Assembly (NCBI GenBank): GCA_964589765.1
Contig: CAZPUM010000012.1
Location: forward strand, 1 to 35,215
From: UBA525 sp964589765
GTDB taxonomy: Archaea; Nanobdellota; Nanobdellia; Woesearchaeales; UBA525
Length of the DNA: 35,215 nucleotides
Direction of reading: 5' to 3'
Position numbers and translations under genes: made by a program. The notes below the pieces were generated by a model, which made no database searches, had not been told where the DNA came from, and saw only the letters and a list, made by a program, of their open reading frames with translations. Below, one piece after another: positions 14,604 through 23,079 of the stretch (positions are counted from its first letter, which is position 1; the number at the start of each line of letters is the position of its first letter).

Positions 14604-15293
14604 TCACCATACTTCTTCGATTGTTGCAACCTGTTCAACAGGGTCAACCCTTATTGGGTGACTTCTACCTCGTTCAAACCAGGTACCTACATACAGGTCT
14701 CCCTTCCTAACGAGTCGTATGTTGGAACCACCATCAATAAGAACATAATTTCCTCCGGGGTAGTATTGGAACTGCCAGAGACGCTCCATGTACTGAAAGT
14801 TTCCTTGGAAACTTTTCTCGTTTGCAAGTGCAACTCTAACAGGTCCTGACCTGCCAGGCTCTATGAAGAACAAGAAATTTCTGTCAGAAAAAATATCAAC
14901 CCGGACATATTTTCCTTTGTAATCAAAACTGGCCGACTTGTAGCCAAGACCTGACTCCAGTACAAACTCTTCTTTAAGTCCGCCATCCTCTATAAAAAGA
15001 ATATCTTGGTCCACAGTAAACTTAAGCTGTCTGTCCGTTTGGTGGAGCATGCCTGAAAGTCTGTTGACTTCAGTAAGAGGCACTTTTCTCATCCCTTGGA
15101 AGCTTGCCGTGACCATTCCTGTTAGTGCGTTGTTGGCCTCTTGTTCGGACTGAACTTTTACTTCAGATTCAGGGAATAATGAGTCCATCTGAAGTTTAAG
15201 AAATACCGCAACAACGGCAACCACCAACACCATCGCAATTATTCCCGCAAAGGGGATTCTGGTGTGCTGCTCGAGCCAGCCACTTTTTCTCAT
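14604..15293 (-). CDS. Single-pass membrane-anchored protein of unknown function
   Basis: The 229-aa product has an N-terminal cytoplasmic tail (MRKSGWLEQHTRIP), one membrane helix (residues about 14-33) and an outer domain of about 190 residues with many short beta strands (KFTVDQDILFIEDGG, YVRVDIFSDRNFLFFIEPG). No family is recognised and it has no cysteines. A TTTAAAAAC box about 27 nt from the ATG indicates a leaderless start. It is convergent with alaX: the two stop codons abut exactly. Its promoter faces the 15342-15373 hairpin. Confidence 0.65.
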   Translation of the reverse strand: MRKSGWLEQHTRIPFAGIIAMVLVVAVVAVFLKLQMDSLFPESEVKVQSEQEANNALTGMVTASFQGMRKVPLTEVNRLSGMLHQTDRQLKFTVDQDILFIEDGGLKEEFVLESGLGYKSASFDYKGKYVRVDIFSDRNFLFFIEPGRSGPVRVALANEKSFQGNFQYMERLWQFQYYPGGNYVLIDGGSNIRLVRKGDLYVGTWFERGRSHPIRVDPVEQVATIEEVW

Positions 15294-15341
15294 GACGAAA
15301 ACACGGATAGCTGTGTTTTTAAACCTTCTGTTAAAAACCGT

Positions 15342-15373
15342 CTACGAACTAAACACAGAGTTCGTAGTTTTTT
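15342..15373 (+). terminator. 9-bp hairpin with T-run (terminator or operator)
   Basis: CTACGAACT, an 8-nt loop, then AGTTCGTAG, followed by six T. An A-run (15333-15337) lies on the other flank, so the whole is an extended imperfect palindrome. On the plus strand it looks like a Rho-independent terminator, but no plus-strand gene ends just before it; it lies about 50 nt upstream of the start of the minus-strand gene and could instead be an operator. Confidence 0.45.
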
Positions 15374-15511
15374 CCAATAACAGTTTTATTTTTTATTTTG
15401 TTTTAAACCAAAACCTAATTTTTGCACCCAAATTTTTGTTTAAACAACCTTTGCTAAAATATTATTAGCATAACGTAAGTTTTATATACTACCTATATCA
15501 GTATACTTTTT

Positions 15512-15697
15512 ACACTACCAGAATGGTGGAAAGCACACAATTACACTCACACCACAAAGAGCATTGGAGTCGCGCGGGATACCAGAACCCGACAAGCAAC
15601 CCCCCCACAGCTTGTTTCGTGAGACGGCAAAACAGTGTGCGACAGAGGTAGTGATTTTCCCAAAGCCGTCCGCGAGCGCACCCTTTTCTTTTCATTT
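15512..15697 (+). ncRNA. Candidate structured non-coding RNA
   Basis: A TATA-like TTTTATATAC (about 15480-15489) would place the start near 15512 and a T-rich stretch at 15684-15698 would end it. Complementary pairs seen by eye: ACCA/TGGT at 15517-15526; CGGG/CCCG at 15575-15591; ACAAGC (15592-15597) with GCTTGT (15610-15615); GACGGC (15623-15628) with GCCGTC (15665-15670); GCACAC (15533-15538) with GTGTGC (15635-15640). The last two cross, forming a possible pseudoknot. It is clearly richer in G+C than the surroundings. I could not match it to RNase P, SRP or another named RNA. The minus strand is not excluded. Confidence 0.35.
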
Positions 15698-15833
15698 TCT
15701 AAAAGTAAAGGAACTCTTAAATACCAGTTACACAGGTGTACCTTTGGGGGCTGAAAGGAAATTCTTCTCAAGCGAACTGCGAGAGAAAAGTATATAAACG
15801 AACAGTATGTTTCGTAAATAACAATTCGAACAT

Positions 15834-16130
15834 ATGGTTCGAAGTAGAGGTTACATGGCTCCCAAAAACAAAAAAATCTTTGGCGTTTTCTTTCGTGAGA
15901 AACCGGCAATGATGCTCGTAACCCTGCTGAATTCACAAACAGAACAATACGCTTCTTCCCTCGCTAAAATCGTAGATTGTACTTATAGTCACATTGTTAA
16001 AATTCTTAACGAAATGCAAAAAGCAGACCTCATATCTTTCCAAAAAGAAGGAAGATTAAAAGTTCTAAAACTTACGAGAAAAGGCGAGGATGTTGCTAAG
16101 AGTATCGAAAAAATTCGAGTGGCACTTTAA
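15834..16130 (+). CDS. Small winged-helix transcription regulator
   Basis: The 98-aa product reads as a winged HTH: KPAMMLVTLLNSQTEQYASSLAKIVDCTYSHIVKILNEMQKADLISFQKEGRLKVLKLTRKGEDVAKSI. This matches MarR/ArsR-like archaeal regulators of minimal length. A TATA box AGTATATAAAC about 40 nt upstream supports ATG 15834; ATG 15855 is also possible. It ends in a 4-nt TTAA overlap with the convergent DHH-like gene. The unusual 540-nt region with palindromes just upstream is the likely place for its own operator. Confidence 0.75.
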   Translation: MVRSRGYMAPKNKKIFGVFFREKPAMMLVTLLNSQTEQYASSLAKIVDCTYSHIVKILNEMQKADLISFQKEGRLKVLKLTRKGEDVAKSIEKIRVAL

Positions 16131-17116
16131 ATCTCCCAATAAAACGAACCCTTTTCAAACTGCCAATTTTCTAAGAACTTAGCCAAATCCAAAGGCGTTT
16201 TTTCCGAACCCGTAGAACGTGGGCTTGCAACAAAGTTCGAGTTACCCCCCCAAGCATTCTCACCAGGAAGCCATTCATCCTCTTCCTCATTAAGACTCTT
16301 TACAAGATGGTCAAGTCTTGCATCCGGAGAGGGACAGACCAACATATAATCGTTAGTCCCAGTCTCCCTTTCGCCAGCATGAATAGCATATAGAGAAACG
16401 CCTTCTTCTGCGCCCTCCCTGACCATTTGAATTCTCGCTCCGGGACCTGTTTCTTTGATAATTTTCCAATTGTTTCCTGAAGCAATTTTCTCCGCTGAAC
16501 CATATATCTGAAGAGCTTTATCCTCTCCACGAACAAATCTCATAAAACGCTCATTAACATCAAAAAGATTAGCAATGAAGTTGTCCCGAGAGGTCACAAA
16601 CTGAGATGCGTTTCCAAACCTAGAATCATGAATTGACTCGAATATCCAAAGAAGATGACCTATTGAAACATCATCGGAATCATATAATCCCAGCCACCTG
16701 TCAATAGAGTCCTCAAGATTGATAATCTCTCTAGCTCTTTTGTAAAGCGCATCATCAGAAAATAACTCATCAGCATTGTTCACGATAGCATAAACAAGAG
16801 CAGAGTCCTCATCGACATGGTTCATGTAAATATCCATACAGAACTTGCCATCAACCTTTAATTTGTTCAAAGAACCGTTTCGAAGCCTTTCCCAAAACTG
16901 TTTTGCGGTTGAAAGTTGGCTATACCTGTCCCCTTCATGATGGTCAACAAAGATGTATCGCCCACCATTCCTTCTAACCGTTTGCATCCCACTACCAAGA
17001 ACAATACCATCGATTGCAGCGATTGTTGAGCACGACTCTGGAAGAGGATGAACCCTTATGAATTCACCTTTGTTAGGGTACTGTTTACCAACCTCTACAA
17101 AAGGTCTTACCGCCAT
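16127..17116 (-). CDS. DHH-like phosphoesterase-family protein (divergent)
   Basis: The 329-aa product contains IFVDHHEGDR (DHH motif), NHVDEDSALVY (a possible metal-binding motif) and a C-terminal WGGNSNFVASPRSTGSEKTPLD, similar in place and shape to the GG...SxR motif of DHHA1 domains. The usual N-terminal HxDxDG motif is not evident; IAAIDGIVLGSG may replace it. DHH enzymes cleave c-di-AMP, nanoRNA or phosphate esters; the substrate here is not predictable. TFB lies upstream on the same strand. The assignment is moderate because key motifs are only partly conserved. Confidence 0.5.
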   Translation of the reverse strand: MAVRPFVEVGKQYPNKGEFIRVHPLPESCSTIAAIDGIVLGSGMQTVRRNGGRYIFVDHHEGDRYSQLSTAKQFWERLRNGSLNKLKVDGKFCMDIYMNHVDEDSALVYAIVNNADELFSDDALYKRAREIINLEDSIDRWLGLYDSDDVSIGHLLWIFESIHDSRFGNASQFVTSRDNFIANLFDVNERFMRFVRGEDKALQIYGSAEKIASGNNWKIIKETGPGARIQMVREGAEEGVSLYAIHAGERETGTNDYMLVCPSPDARLDHLVKSLNEEEDEWLPGENAWGGNSNFVASPRSTGSEKTPLDLAKFLENWQFEKGSFYWEI

Positions 17117-17215
17117 ACTATGCGGAGATTGATTATCACTTCTTAAAACCTCGCTTGGAACTTAAAAAGCACCTAAAAGAAGCTCAGAAATATGAAAAAA
17201 ATAAGGAGAGAAGAG

Positions 17216-18148
17216 TTAGACCTTTGCTTCGGTCTTTTTCTTGGTTTTCTTGATCTCCTTCTCTAAGTCCAGCTCAGAAAGAAGCTCCTTATACCTGTTT
17301 CGGATGGTGACCTCTGTAACGCCAGCAACATCTGCCACCTCTCTCTGCGTCCTCTTCTCGTTATTAATCAAGGCTGCAACGTAAAGTGCTGCCGCCGCAA
17401 TTCCAGTCGGACCACGGCCCGACGTGAGCTCAATATCCTGTGCAGACTCAATAATATCGACAGATTTACTCTGTGTTTCTGCTGAAAGGTTCAGCGCACT
17501 TGCGAACCTTGCAATATAGTCTGCAGGATTGCTTGGCAGAATCTTGATTCCAAGCTCTCTTGTGATAAACCTGTATGTTCTGCCAATCTCTTTCTTCTCT
17601 ATGCCTGATGCTTCTGAAAGCTCATCAAGAGTTCTTGGAACATCATGTCGTCTACAGGCAGCGTACAAAGCGCCAGCGACAACACTCTCCATAGAACGTC
17701 CGCGGACAAGTCCCTTCTGTACTGCGAGAGTGTAAATTCGGCTTGCCTCTTCTTCAACTGAACGAGGAAGCTTAAGATAACTACTGACCCTTTTTAATTC
17801 AGCCAACGCAAGCTTGAGATTTCTCTCAATAGCTGTAGAAATTCTCTGTTGCCACTTTCTTAGACGGAAGAACTTGTTCTTGTCCTTGACACCCATGCTG
17901 TAAAGGTCCCCCTTTCGCCCAACATCTGTACCAAGGCCTTGGTCGAACTGGGTGTAGCTCATAGGAGCGCCAGTTCGTCTTTTTCTGGCAGCCGCTTCCG
18001 CGTCGAATTCACGCCATTCCTGGTCAAATTCGACCTGGTTGTCCTCAATGACTAAACCACAGTCCCTGCAGATAACTTCTCCTTTCTCGCTGTTGTGCCA
18101 CAGGTTCTGACTCCCGCATTCGGGACACTTTCTGATAAAATTAGACAT
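17216..18148 (-). CDS. tfb: Transcription initiation factor B (TFB/TFIIB)
   Basis: The 310-aa product has the full TFB plan: N-terminal zinc ribbon CPECGSQNLW...VICRDCG, a B-reader-like stretch (DQEWREFDAEAAARKRRTGAPMSYTQFDQGLGTD), and two cyclin-like repeats (about residues 100-200 and 205-300), ending in NRYKELLSELDLEKEI. TFB recruits RNA polymerase to TATA/TBP complexes. ATG 18148 is preferred because GGGGGG lies about 7 nt upstream; ATG 18154 is too close to it. A TATA-like GGTTTATATCC lies near 18175-18185. Sequence and length match archaeal TFB closely. Confidence 0.96.
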   Translation of the reverse strand: MSNFIRKCPECGSQNLWHNSEKGEVICRDCGLVIEDNQVEFDQEWREFDAEAAARKRRTGAPMSYTQFDQGLGTDVGRKGDLYSMGVKDKNKFFRLRKWQQRISTAIERNLKLALAELKRVSSYLKLPRSVEEEASRIYTLAVQKGLVRGRSMESVVAGALYAACRRHDVPRTLDELSEASGIEKKEIGRTYRFITRELGIKILPSNPADYIARFASALNLSAETQSKSVDIIESAQDIELTSGRGPTGIAAAALYVAALINNEKRTQREVADVAGVTEVTIRNRYKELLSELDLEKEIKKTKKKTEAKV

Positions 18149-18262
18149 ACGCATTCCCCCCGTTGTCCGCTCAGGATATAAACCCTGAAACGCGCCTAAG
18201 CGCTAAGCTTATAAGCCTTGCGAGTAGGTCATTTATAAAGATTTGTATCCTACAGTATATAA

Positions 18263-21200
18263 TTACTCGCAGGTACCGTATGTCATCACGACGAGCCTGT
18301 GAACACGACCATTGTATTCTATCAGCCTAGTGTGCGGAACCAAGTCAGGACTACATGCCTCAAGAGTCAAGTCTGTCTGGACCTGGTCCTCATCAAGAAT
18401 CACCGTTCCCCCAGGACCACAGCACCTGACAAACCTGCCATCATCAAGCCTGAAAACAGACCCAGGATCAGCATCCTGGCAGTGGAACTTTATTAAGGCC
18501 TGGTCATCAGGCGAGAACGTGTTAAGGTTACAGTTATTCTGACCTTCACAAACATCATAATCACACTTATCCAGCAATGAACAGGTCTCAGTGCACTCCG
18601 CAGGGTAAATCTGGAAATCAACGCCCGTTGTCGGGTCTGGTGTAGCACCAAGAACAAACGGAGGCTCAGAGAAAACCTTGGCATCAAAATTCTCCGCACT
18701 CACAACAGGCTCATAAGTATCAACAGGGACCGCAGGCAAAGAGTAAGTTCCATCAGAACCGGTAGTAGCAAATCTTGAACCAAACCTTACAAGAGCATTC
18801 TGAACAGGGTCTCCAACACTAATGCCAAAAATACTGCTACTGGCCGCAGCCGTAACCTCTCCTTGAACAGTAGTGTTACAAGCAACATTGAGAGTCATAC
18901 CTTCAGCCCTTCCTAAGTAGGAGCTCGGCGGGGTTCCTGCCCAAGTATTACTTCTCACAGTACAAGTAAATTGATATGGAGAACCCCCATCAGTATCTCC
19001 TGGCCTGATACATTGATAGTTATAAACATCACCAACTCTGTTAGTAGACCAACACGAAACACCAGGAGCAACCAACTCGACAGTTTGTAAATCATAGTTC
19101 AATCCCGATGGACTGCTCAAGATACACTGTACATCAATTATCTCTTCACAAGTTGAAGGAGTATCAAGAGTTATCGAAGCACCGCCAGATCCCTCAATCC
19201 TTATATCATCCATATAGACCGCGCATGTGTTCTTTCCATGACGAATTGAACCTTCATACGCTTCCACTCTACTGTTTCCAGTTATAGGAGATTTCGTGTA
19301 CCCATCATAATCTGCTTCCCAAGAGTTACAATCGTTACTCTTCCCATCAGAACAAAGAGCCAAAGTGTTTTCAGGAGCACCAGGATAGACTGTAGCGTCA
19401 GCATCATTACAATCTCTACCAGGATGCATGCCGTTTAAACCGCTGTCAGCAAGGAATATGCAGTTTGCACTTGCACCGGTAGGAACATAACCGTCATTGT
19501 CACCATCACAGTCCTGACAAGAATTGCCTGTTGCGGAGTTACAAGCGAAGCCCGATGGACAGTCTGATGTGCTTGTAGAATACGCACAACCGGGGTCATT
19601 ATCACACCAACTGGTCAGCCTAGAATAAGAATCAGGAGGACTATCACAAGAGTATGGTGTTGATGTACATGTCATGCTTCCCGATGTACATGTTCCTCCC
19701 GAACATAGAGGATAGTTACATGCACCTGCAGGGTCAGGACAGTCAGAATTTGATGAACAAGAAGAACAGTCAGAGTCTTCAGCAGGAGTACACCCTGCTG
19801 GACAGCAACCGTCACCATCTATTCCACAAGGAACGCCATCACAAGGGTCAGCAACACCTCCACAATGCGAATCTGATGGACTGATAAATCCTGTTCCACT
19901 CTTACAACAATAAGAATGACCATTGACATTTAGTATCTTACCATCATTCCGCAAACTACAAATATATCTGTGGCCCTTTGTCTGAGTACCAAGCTTTCCA
20001 CAGACCCTATCTGAAGTCAACTGGGCACCTAGATTGTAACAATCGGAGCCATATGCACACAAAGTAGATGTATCACAACACACACTTTCAGTACCTGTTG
20101 GCGTAGGATTATCCAAATAAGAAGCGGTATCGTCGAAATCACCTGGCCAAGGGTTTGTCTGCCAATAATCAGACTCAGTACAACCAGGAGGCGAATCTCT
20201 TGTTGCAGTACAATCCACAGTTATTCCGCCATTAGTACCCCTACACTCCCAGTCAGATGAGCCTCCCTGAGAGGGAAAATCTGGGAAACCAAAAGAGCCA
20301 TGATATAACTCACCTTCTGTACAAAAATCATCGTTAGGATACGAAGTTTCATCGTATGCATAGTTTTGGGCGTTATTACCGCAAAGACCATCCTGTGAAA
20401 CAGCAGGCATACACGGCCCCGAGTCATCCCAAACACCGCCCGTACAACAGAACTCAGCACCATTCTCACTTGTGAAAGTCTCGCCTTCATGCGATACATC
20501 GCAAACATATGTTGCGGCTTTTGTGTCACCAGACCTTTTAGCACAAATTTTCGTCGCCTGGTATTTTGTGTCTTCATCCACACACACATCTGGCTGAGTA
20601 AGATGTAAACACTGCGATGAAGTGTCGCAATACTTGGGTTTAAAGGTGATTAGTTCATTAACATCCCAGTCAGTACCATCAGCACCACCAGCACGCCTTT
20701 CACCGACCTCAATCTGCCCAAGTGTAGGATCCAAATTTGAAGAGACTATACTAAATCCTTCAGGGTTTGTCGCAGACACTCTTCCATTAGCACCCACAGT
20801 GTGGTCCATGAACCTCTCTGAAAGATAGTCAGACGTGGCAGAATATATCCCGTCATCATTAAAGTTCTCGAAGTGAACCTCCCGGGTTTTGCCAAACCCA
20901 TTCCCACACAAACCGTTGTTAATGCCACCACTTATGTCGCACAAGCCACTATTGTCACCATAGTAATCGTTAGAAGACCCGCTTGTGGGTGTCAAGTTCA
21001 CATCGTACATCGGAAGAGTATCATAAAGAGCATTATTACCGCAAACCTGGGTTACATCAGTTGATGCAAAATTCAACCTGCAACCCTCGCTGTTGCAATT
21101 GCCTATAGAATATGATATGGTGGGCTGAGTCATAGACATCGAACACCACCATATGGTTCCTGCCTGACAACAGTAAGGGTTAGAAACCTGAACAGAAGGA

Positions 21201-21409
21201 CAAACATAATCGGGAGCGGGGTCACACATACTTGAACCCGTAGGACAATCTAAACCATCGCAAAACTCTCCTGGTTCACAATCCCCATCTTCATAACAGG
21301 GAGGTTCGGGGCATTGCCAAAAAATCGCGTTCGTCTGTACCGCTTGAATAGCAAAAAATAGTAGCGCAATACCCAGAATTATTATTGTGCCTGTAAACTT
21401 TCCCACCAT
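18263..21409 (-). CDS. Large secreted Cys-rich repeat protein
   Basis: This 1048-aa product begins with a signal or anchor (GTIIILGIALLFFAIQAVQTNA) and is very rich in Cys, Asp, Gly and Ser. A module with the pattern CDTS..C....C...(V)C.K......YVC....(G)....NG..(F/Y)CC.(G)G is seen twice (about residues 255-330 and 455-525), with a weaker version near the C-terminus ending FRLDDGRFVRCCGPGG. Between are Cys-dense knots (CDGVPCGIDGDGCCPAGC), a DCNDADATVYPGAPE motif as in MopE-like metal-binding repeats, and a carboxypeptidase-regulatory-like stretch (PVQNALVRFGSRFATTGSDGTYSLPAVPVDTY). No C-terminal anchor is seen. A TATA (AATTTATAAAC) 27 nt from ATG 21409 gives a leaderless start. It heads a surface-protein cluster. 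Confidence 0.7.
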   Translation of the reverse strand: MVGKFTGTIIILGIALLFFAIQAVQTNAIFWQCPEPPCYEDGDCEPGEFCDGLDCPTGSSMCDPAPDYVCPSVQVSNPYCCQAGTIWWCSMSMTQPTISYSIGNCNSEGCRLNFASTDVTQVCGNNALYDTLPMYDVNLTPTSGSSNDYYGDNSGLCDISGGINNGLCGNGFGKTREVHFENFNDDGIYSATSDYLSERFMDHTVGANGRVSATNPEGFSIVSSNLDPTLGQIEVGERRAGGADGTDWDVNELITFKPKYCDTSSQCLHLTQPDVCVDEDTKYQATKICAKRSGDTKAATYVCDVSHEGETFTSENGAEFCCTGGVWDDSGPCMPAVSQDGLCGNNAQNYAYDETSYPNDDFCTEGELYHGSFGFPDFPSQGGSSDWECRGTNGGITVDCTATRDSPPGCTESDYWQTNPWPGDFDDTASYLDNPTPTGTESVCCDTSTLCAYGSDCYNLGAQLTSDRVCGKLGTQTKGHRYICSLRNDGKILNVNGHSYCCKSGTGFISPSDSHCGGVADPCDGVPCGIDGDGCCPAGCTPAEDSDCSSCSSNSDCPDPAGACNYPLCSGGTCTSGSMTCTSTPYSCDSPPDSYSRLTSWCDNDPGCAYSTSTSDCPSGFACNSATGNSCQDCDGDNDGYVPTGASANCIFLADSGLNGMHPGRDCNDADATVYPGAPENTLALCSDGKSNDCNSWEADYDGYTKSPITGNSRVEAYEGSIRHGKNTCAVYMDDIRIEGSGGASITLDTPSTCEEIIDVQCILSSPSGLNYDLQTVELVAPGVSCWSTNRVGDVYNYQCIRPGDTDGGSPYQFTCTVRSNTWAGTPPSSYLGRAEGMTLNVACNTTVQGEVTAAASSSIFGISVGDPVQNALVRFGSRFATTGSDGTYSLPAVPVDTYEPVVSAENFDAKVFSEPPFVLGATPDPTTGVDFQIYPAECTETCSLLDKCDYDVCEGQNNCNLNTFSPDDQALIKFHCQDADPGSVFRLDDGRFVRCCGPGGTVILDEDQVQTDLTLEACSPDLVPHTRLIEYNGRVHRLVVMTYGTCE

Positions 21410-21442
21410 AATCAATAACTCTTAGAGAAATAGTTTATAAAT

Positions 21443-22507
21443 TTATTCACGAGAATGCTCACAACATACCAATTTTTGTTCACAAGTATTGATAGTTCTC
21501 GAGTACATATCGATAGAATTACCAACGGTTACAGTCACAGGCCCCCAATAAACACTCTGGAAAGGTATTGTAATTTTTTCAGCTCTGCTTTCGTCATCCT
21601 TGTTGTGTTTCTTGAAAGTAACATCTTCAGTAATCACCATGTTATCAATTAAAATCTCAACTTGTAGAGTCTCGTCATCACTTCTGTCCTGACTAGGAAT
21701 TAATTCTATAACCACACTTTCATTTTTAAGATTTATACCTAAAACTCTGACGGAAGTTCCATTTCTTACCGCCCTTAATCTTGAAACGCTGGTAACCACA
21801 TCCTCAACAATTGTTTCAACCCTAATACCGTATGAACCCGGCACAGGCAAATGCTGTTTTATCCTGGATACATCACCAGGCACCGTGTAATGGGTACAAT
21901 ACTCATTCTCAAGACCTTGCTCAAAAGCAATATCATCCCACTTACAAGAAACAATTCTGTATTTGTCCGGCTGAGAGGTTGATACAAGAGTTAAATTAAC
22001 GAAAGGCTCGTTTACAAAGGGTCCAAAAGTACCTGTCAGGTTTTCTGCCATTGTTTCAGTAACATTCAGCCTTGCCACTATACCAGAACCTCCCATCTCC
22101 CTCACAAAAGAGTAACGTGCAGGCGTACTGGCCGTAGTAATGTAAGAACCCGCGTATTTGCGCCCAACCTTAGCGTACGCCTCAATAAAGTACTCACCTA
22201 TAGGCGCATATGGAGGGAACTCAAATTCATACTCCACTGAAAAATCATCTGAAGTTACAGGGTAGTATCTCTCCGAAAGAACCCATCTGTCAACAGTTCC
22301 TAGCTGTCCTTCCTGAGTCTGTTTGACAAGAGCTACAACAATCATGCCATCGTCATAGTACCCCTGAACCTTACTTAAATCCACAGTCCCCCAAACAGAT
22401 TCTTCATCATGAAAAACATCCACGTACATAAAGCCAGACTCAAAGAAAGGTATAGCGTGAACAACAGGCAGGAATAAGATAAAAACCAAGAGCGGACGCC
22501 ATTTCAT
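21443..22507 (-). CDS. Secreted beta-rich protein of unknown function
   Basis: The 354-aa product starts with a clear signal peptide (MKWRPLLVFILFLPVVHAI). The mature part is beta-rich, with Ig-like or filamin-like strands (GEYFIEAYAKVG, SYGIRVETIVEDVV, VVIELIPSQD) and many N-x-S/T sites (NVTE, NLTG, NLTL, NGTS, NESV). Four or five cysteines, the last ones in CEQKLVCCEHSRE. There is no C-terminal membrane helix. A palindromic TATA box is shared with the divergent PEGA gene. It lies directly upstream of the 1048-aa gene on the same strand (33-nt gap). The two proteins may form a surface complex (inference). Confidence 0.65.
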   Translation of the reverse strand: MKWRPLLVFILFLPVVHAIPFFESGFMYVDVFHDEESVWGTVDLSKVQGYYDDGMIVVALVKQTQEGQLGTVDRWVLSERYYPVTSDDFSVEYEFEFPPYAPIGEYFIEAYAKVGRKYAGSYITTASTPARYSFVREMGGSGIVARLNVTETMAENLTGTFGPFVNEPFVNLTLVSTSQPDKYRIVSCKWDDIAFEQGLENEYCTHYTVPGDVSRIKQHLPVPGSYGIRVETIVEDVVTSVSRLRAVRNGTSVRVLGINLKNESVVIELIPSQDRSDDETLQVEILIDNMVITEDVTFKKHNKDDESRAEKITIPFQSVYWGPVTVTVGNSIDMYSRTINTCEQKLVCCEHSRE

Positions 22508-22527
22508 AACCCTCACACAACAAAAAG

Positions 22528-22538
22528 TTATTTAATAA
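22528..22538. promoter_or_regulatory. Shared divergent TATA box
   Basis: TTATTTAATAA is nearly palindromic and lies about 26 nt from the ATG at 22507 on the minus strand and about 25 nt from the GTG at 22558 on the plus strand. Both transcripts would be leaderless. Confidence 0.6.
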
Positions 22539-22557
22539 TGTATGCTGTCGGAACAGC

Positions 22558-23049
22558 GTGGTGAGAAAAACACTTTTGGTTTTAACGTTGGCCTTTGTTG
22601 TGTTAGCATGCACTCAAGCAGAGACTAGCTTGACCATAGACACCGACTATAACAACGATGTTTTTATCGATAACTCTTTTGTGGGCAGAGGCACAACAAC
22701 AGTGGTTCTGGAACCAGGACTTTACACCTACACCGTTAAATCCGGAGGAAAAATAACACATTCTGCCCAGACCTCTCTTGAGAGAGGAGAAAGACACATT
22801 CAGAAAGTGAGTTTAGCAGACCAGCTAAGCGTACCAACAGGAGGGTTTGCAATCACATCAAATGTGAATAAGGCAGAAGTGTACATTGACGGCAATCTAG
22901 CTGGGTTCACCCCACTAAATGCCAGCCCTTTCAGTTATGAGTATCACAATATCACTGTAAGAAAAGAAGGGTACAGAGACGCCTCCATCAGCAGTCTTGC
23001 TTACCCTCATGATACAAGACAGTTGCATTTGGAACTAGTTAGTGAATAG
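22558..23049 (+). CDS. PEGA-domain secreted protein or lipoprotein
   Basis: The start is GTG 22558 (a second GTG at 22561 is possible). Residues 1-20 form a signal, with VVLAC a possible lipobox cysteine. Two PEGA-like repeats follow: about residues 25-88 (LTIDTDYNNDVFIDNSFVGRG...LEPGLYTYTVKSGGK) and 95-160 (FAITSNVNKAEVYIDGNLAGFTPLNAS...HNITVRKEGYRD). PEGA domains are common in archaeal and bacterial surface proteins; they probably bind or pack next to the envelope. The length is 163 aa. The next two genes are a pilin-like protein and a membrane protein on the same strand. Confidence 0.8.
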   Translation: MVRKTLLVLTLAFVVLACTQAETSLTIDTDYNNDVFIDNSFVGRGTTTVVLEPGLYTYTVKSGGKITHSAQTSLERGERHIQKVSLADQLSVPTGGFAITSNVNKAEVYIDGNLAGFTPLNASPFSYEYHNITVRKEGYRDASISSLAYPHDTRQLHLELVSE

Positions 23050-23079
23050 CTTTTTAAACGTATGAAACGAAGAAAAAAC

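Larger units (their letters stand above)
15294..15833. other. Intergenic region of 540 nt
   Basis: No protein gene is credible here. It holds a 9-bp hairpin with T-run (15342-15373), an AT-rich stretch to about 15480, a GC-richer part (about 15512-15690) with several long-range complementary segments, a short palindrome TACACAGGTGTA (15730-15741) and a strong TATA box AGTATATAAAC (about 15789-15799) for the next gene. Confidence 0.6.

Noticed and set aside
15512..15697. RNase P RNA or SRP RNA
   Set aside because: GGAAAG and ACAGAG are present, but I could not find the conserved P4 context (AAG...CUU) or the SRP helix 8 motif. A covariance search is needed.
15547..15936. Open frames on both strands over the 15.5-15.9 kb region
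   Set aside because: They lack start signals and overlap each other, the TATA box and the winged-helix gene; RNA-like complementarity explains the composition better.
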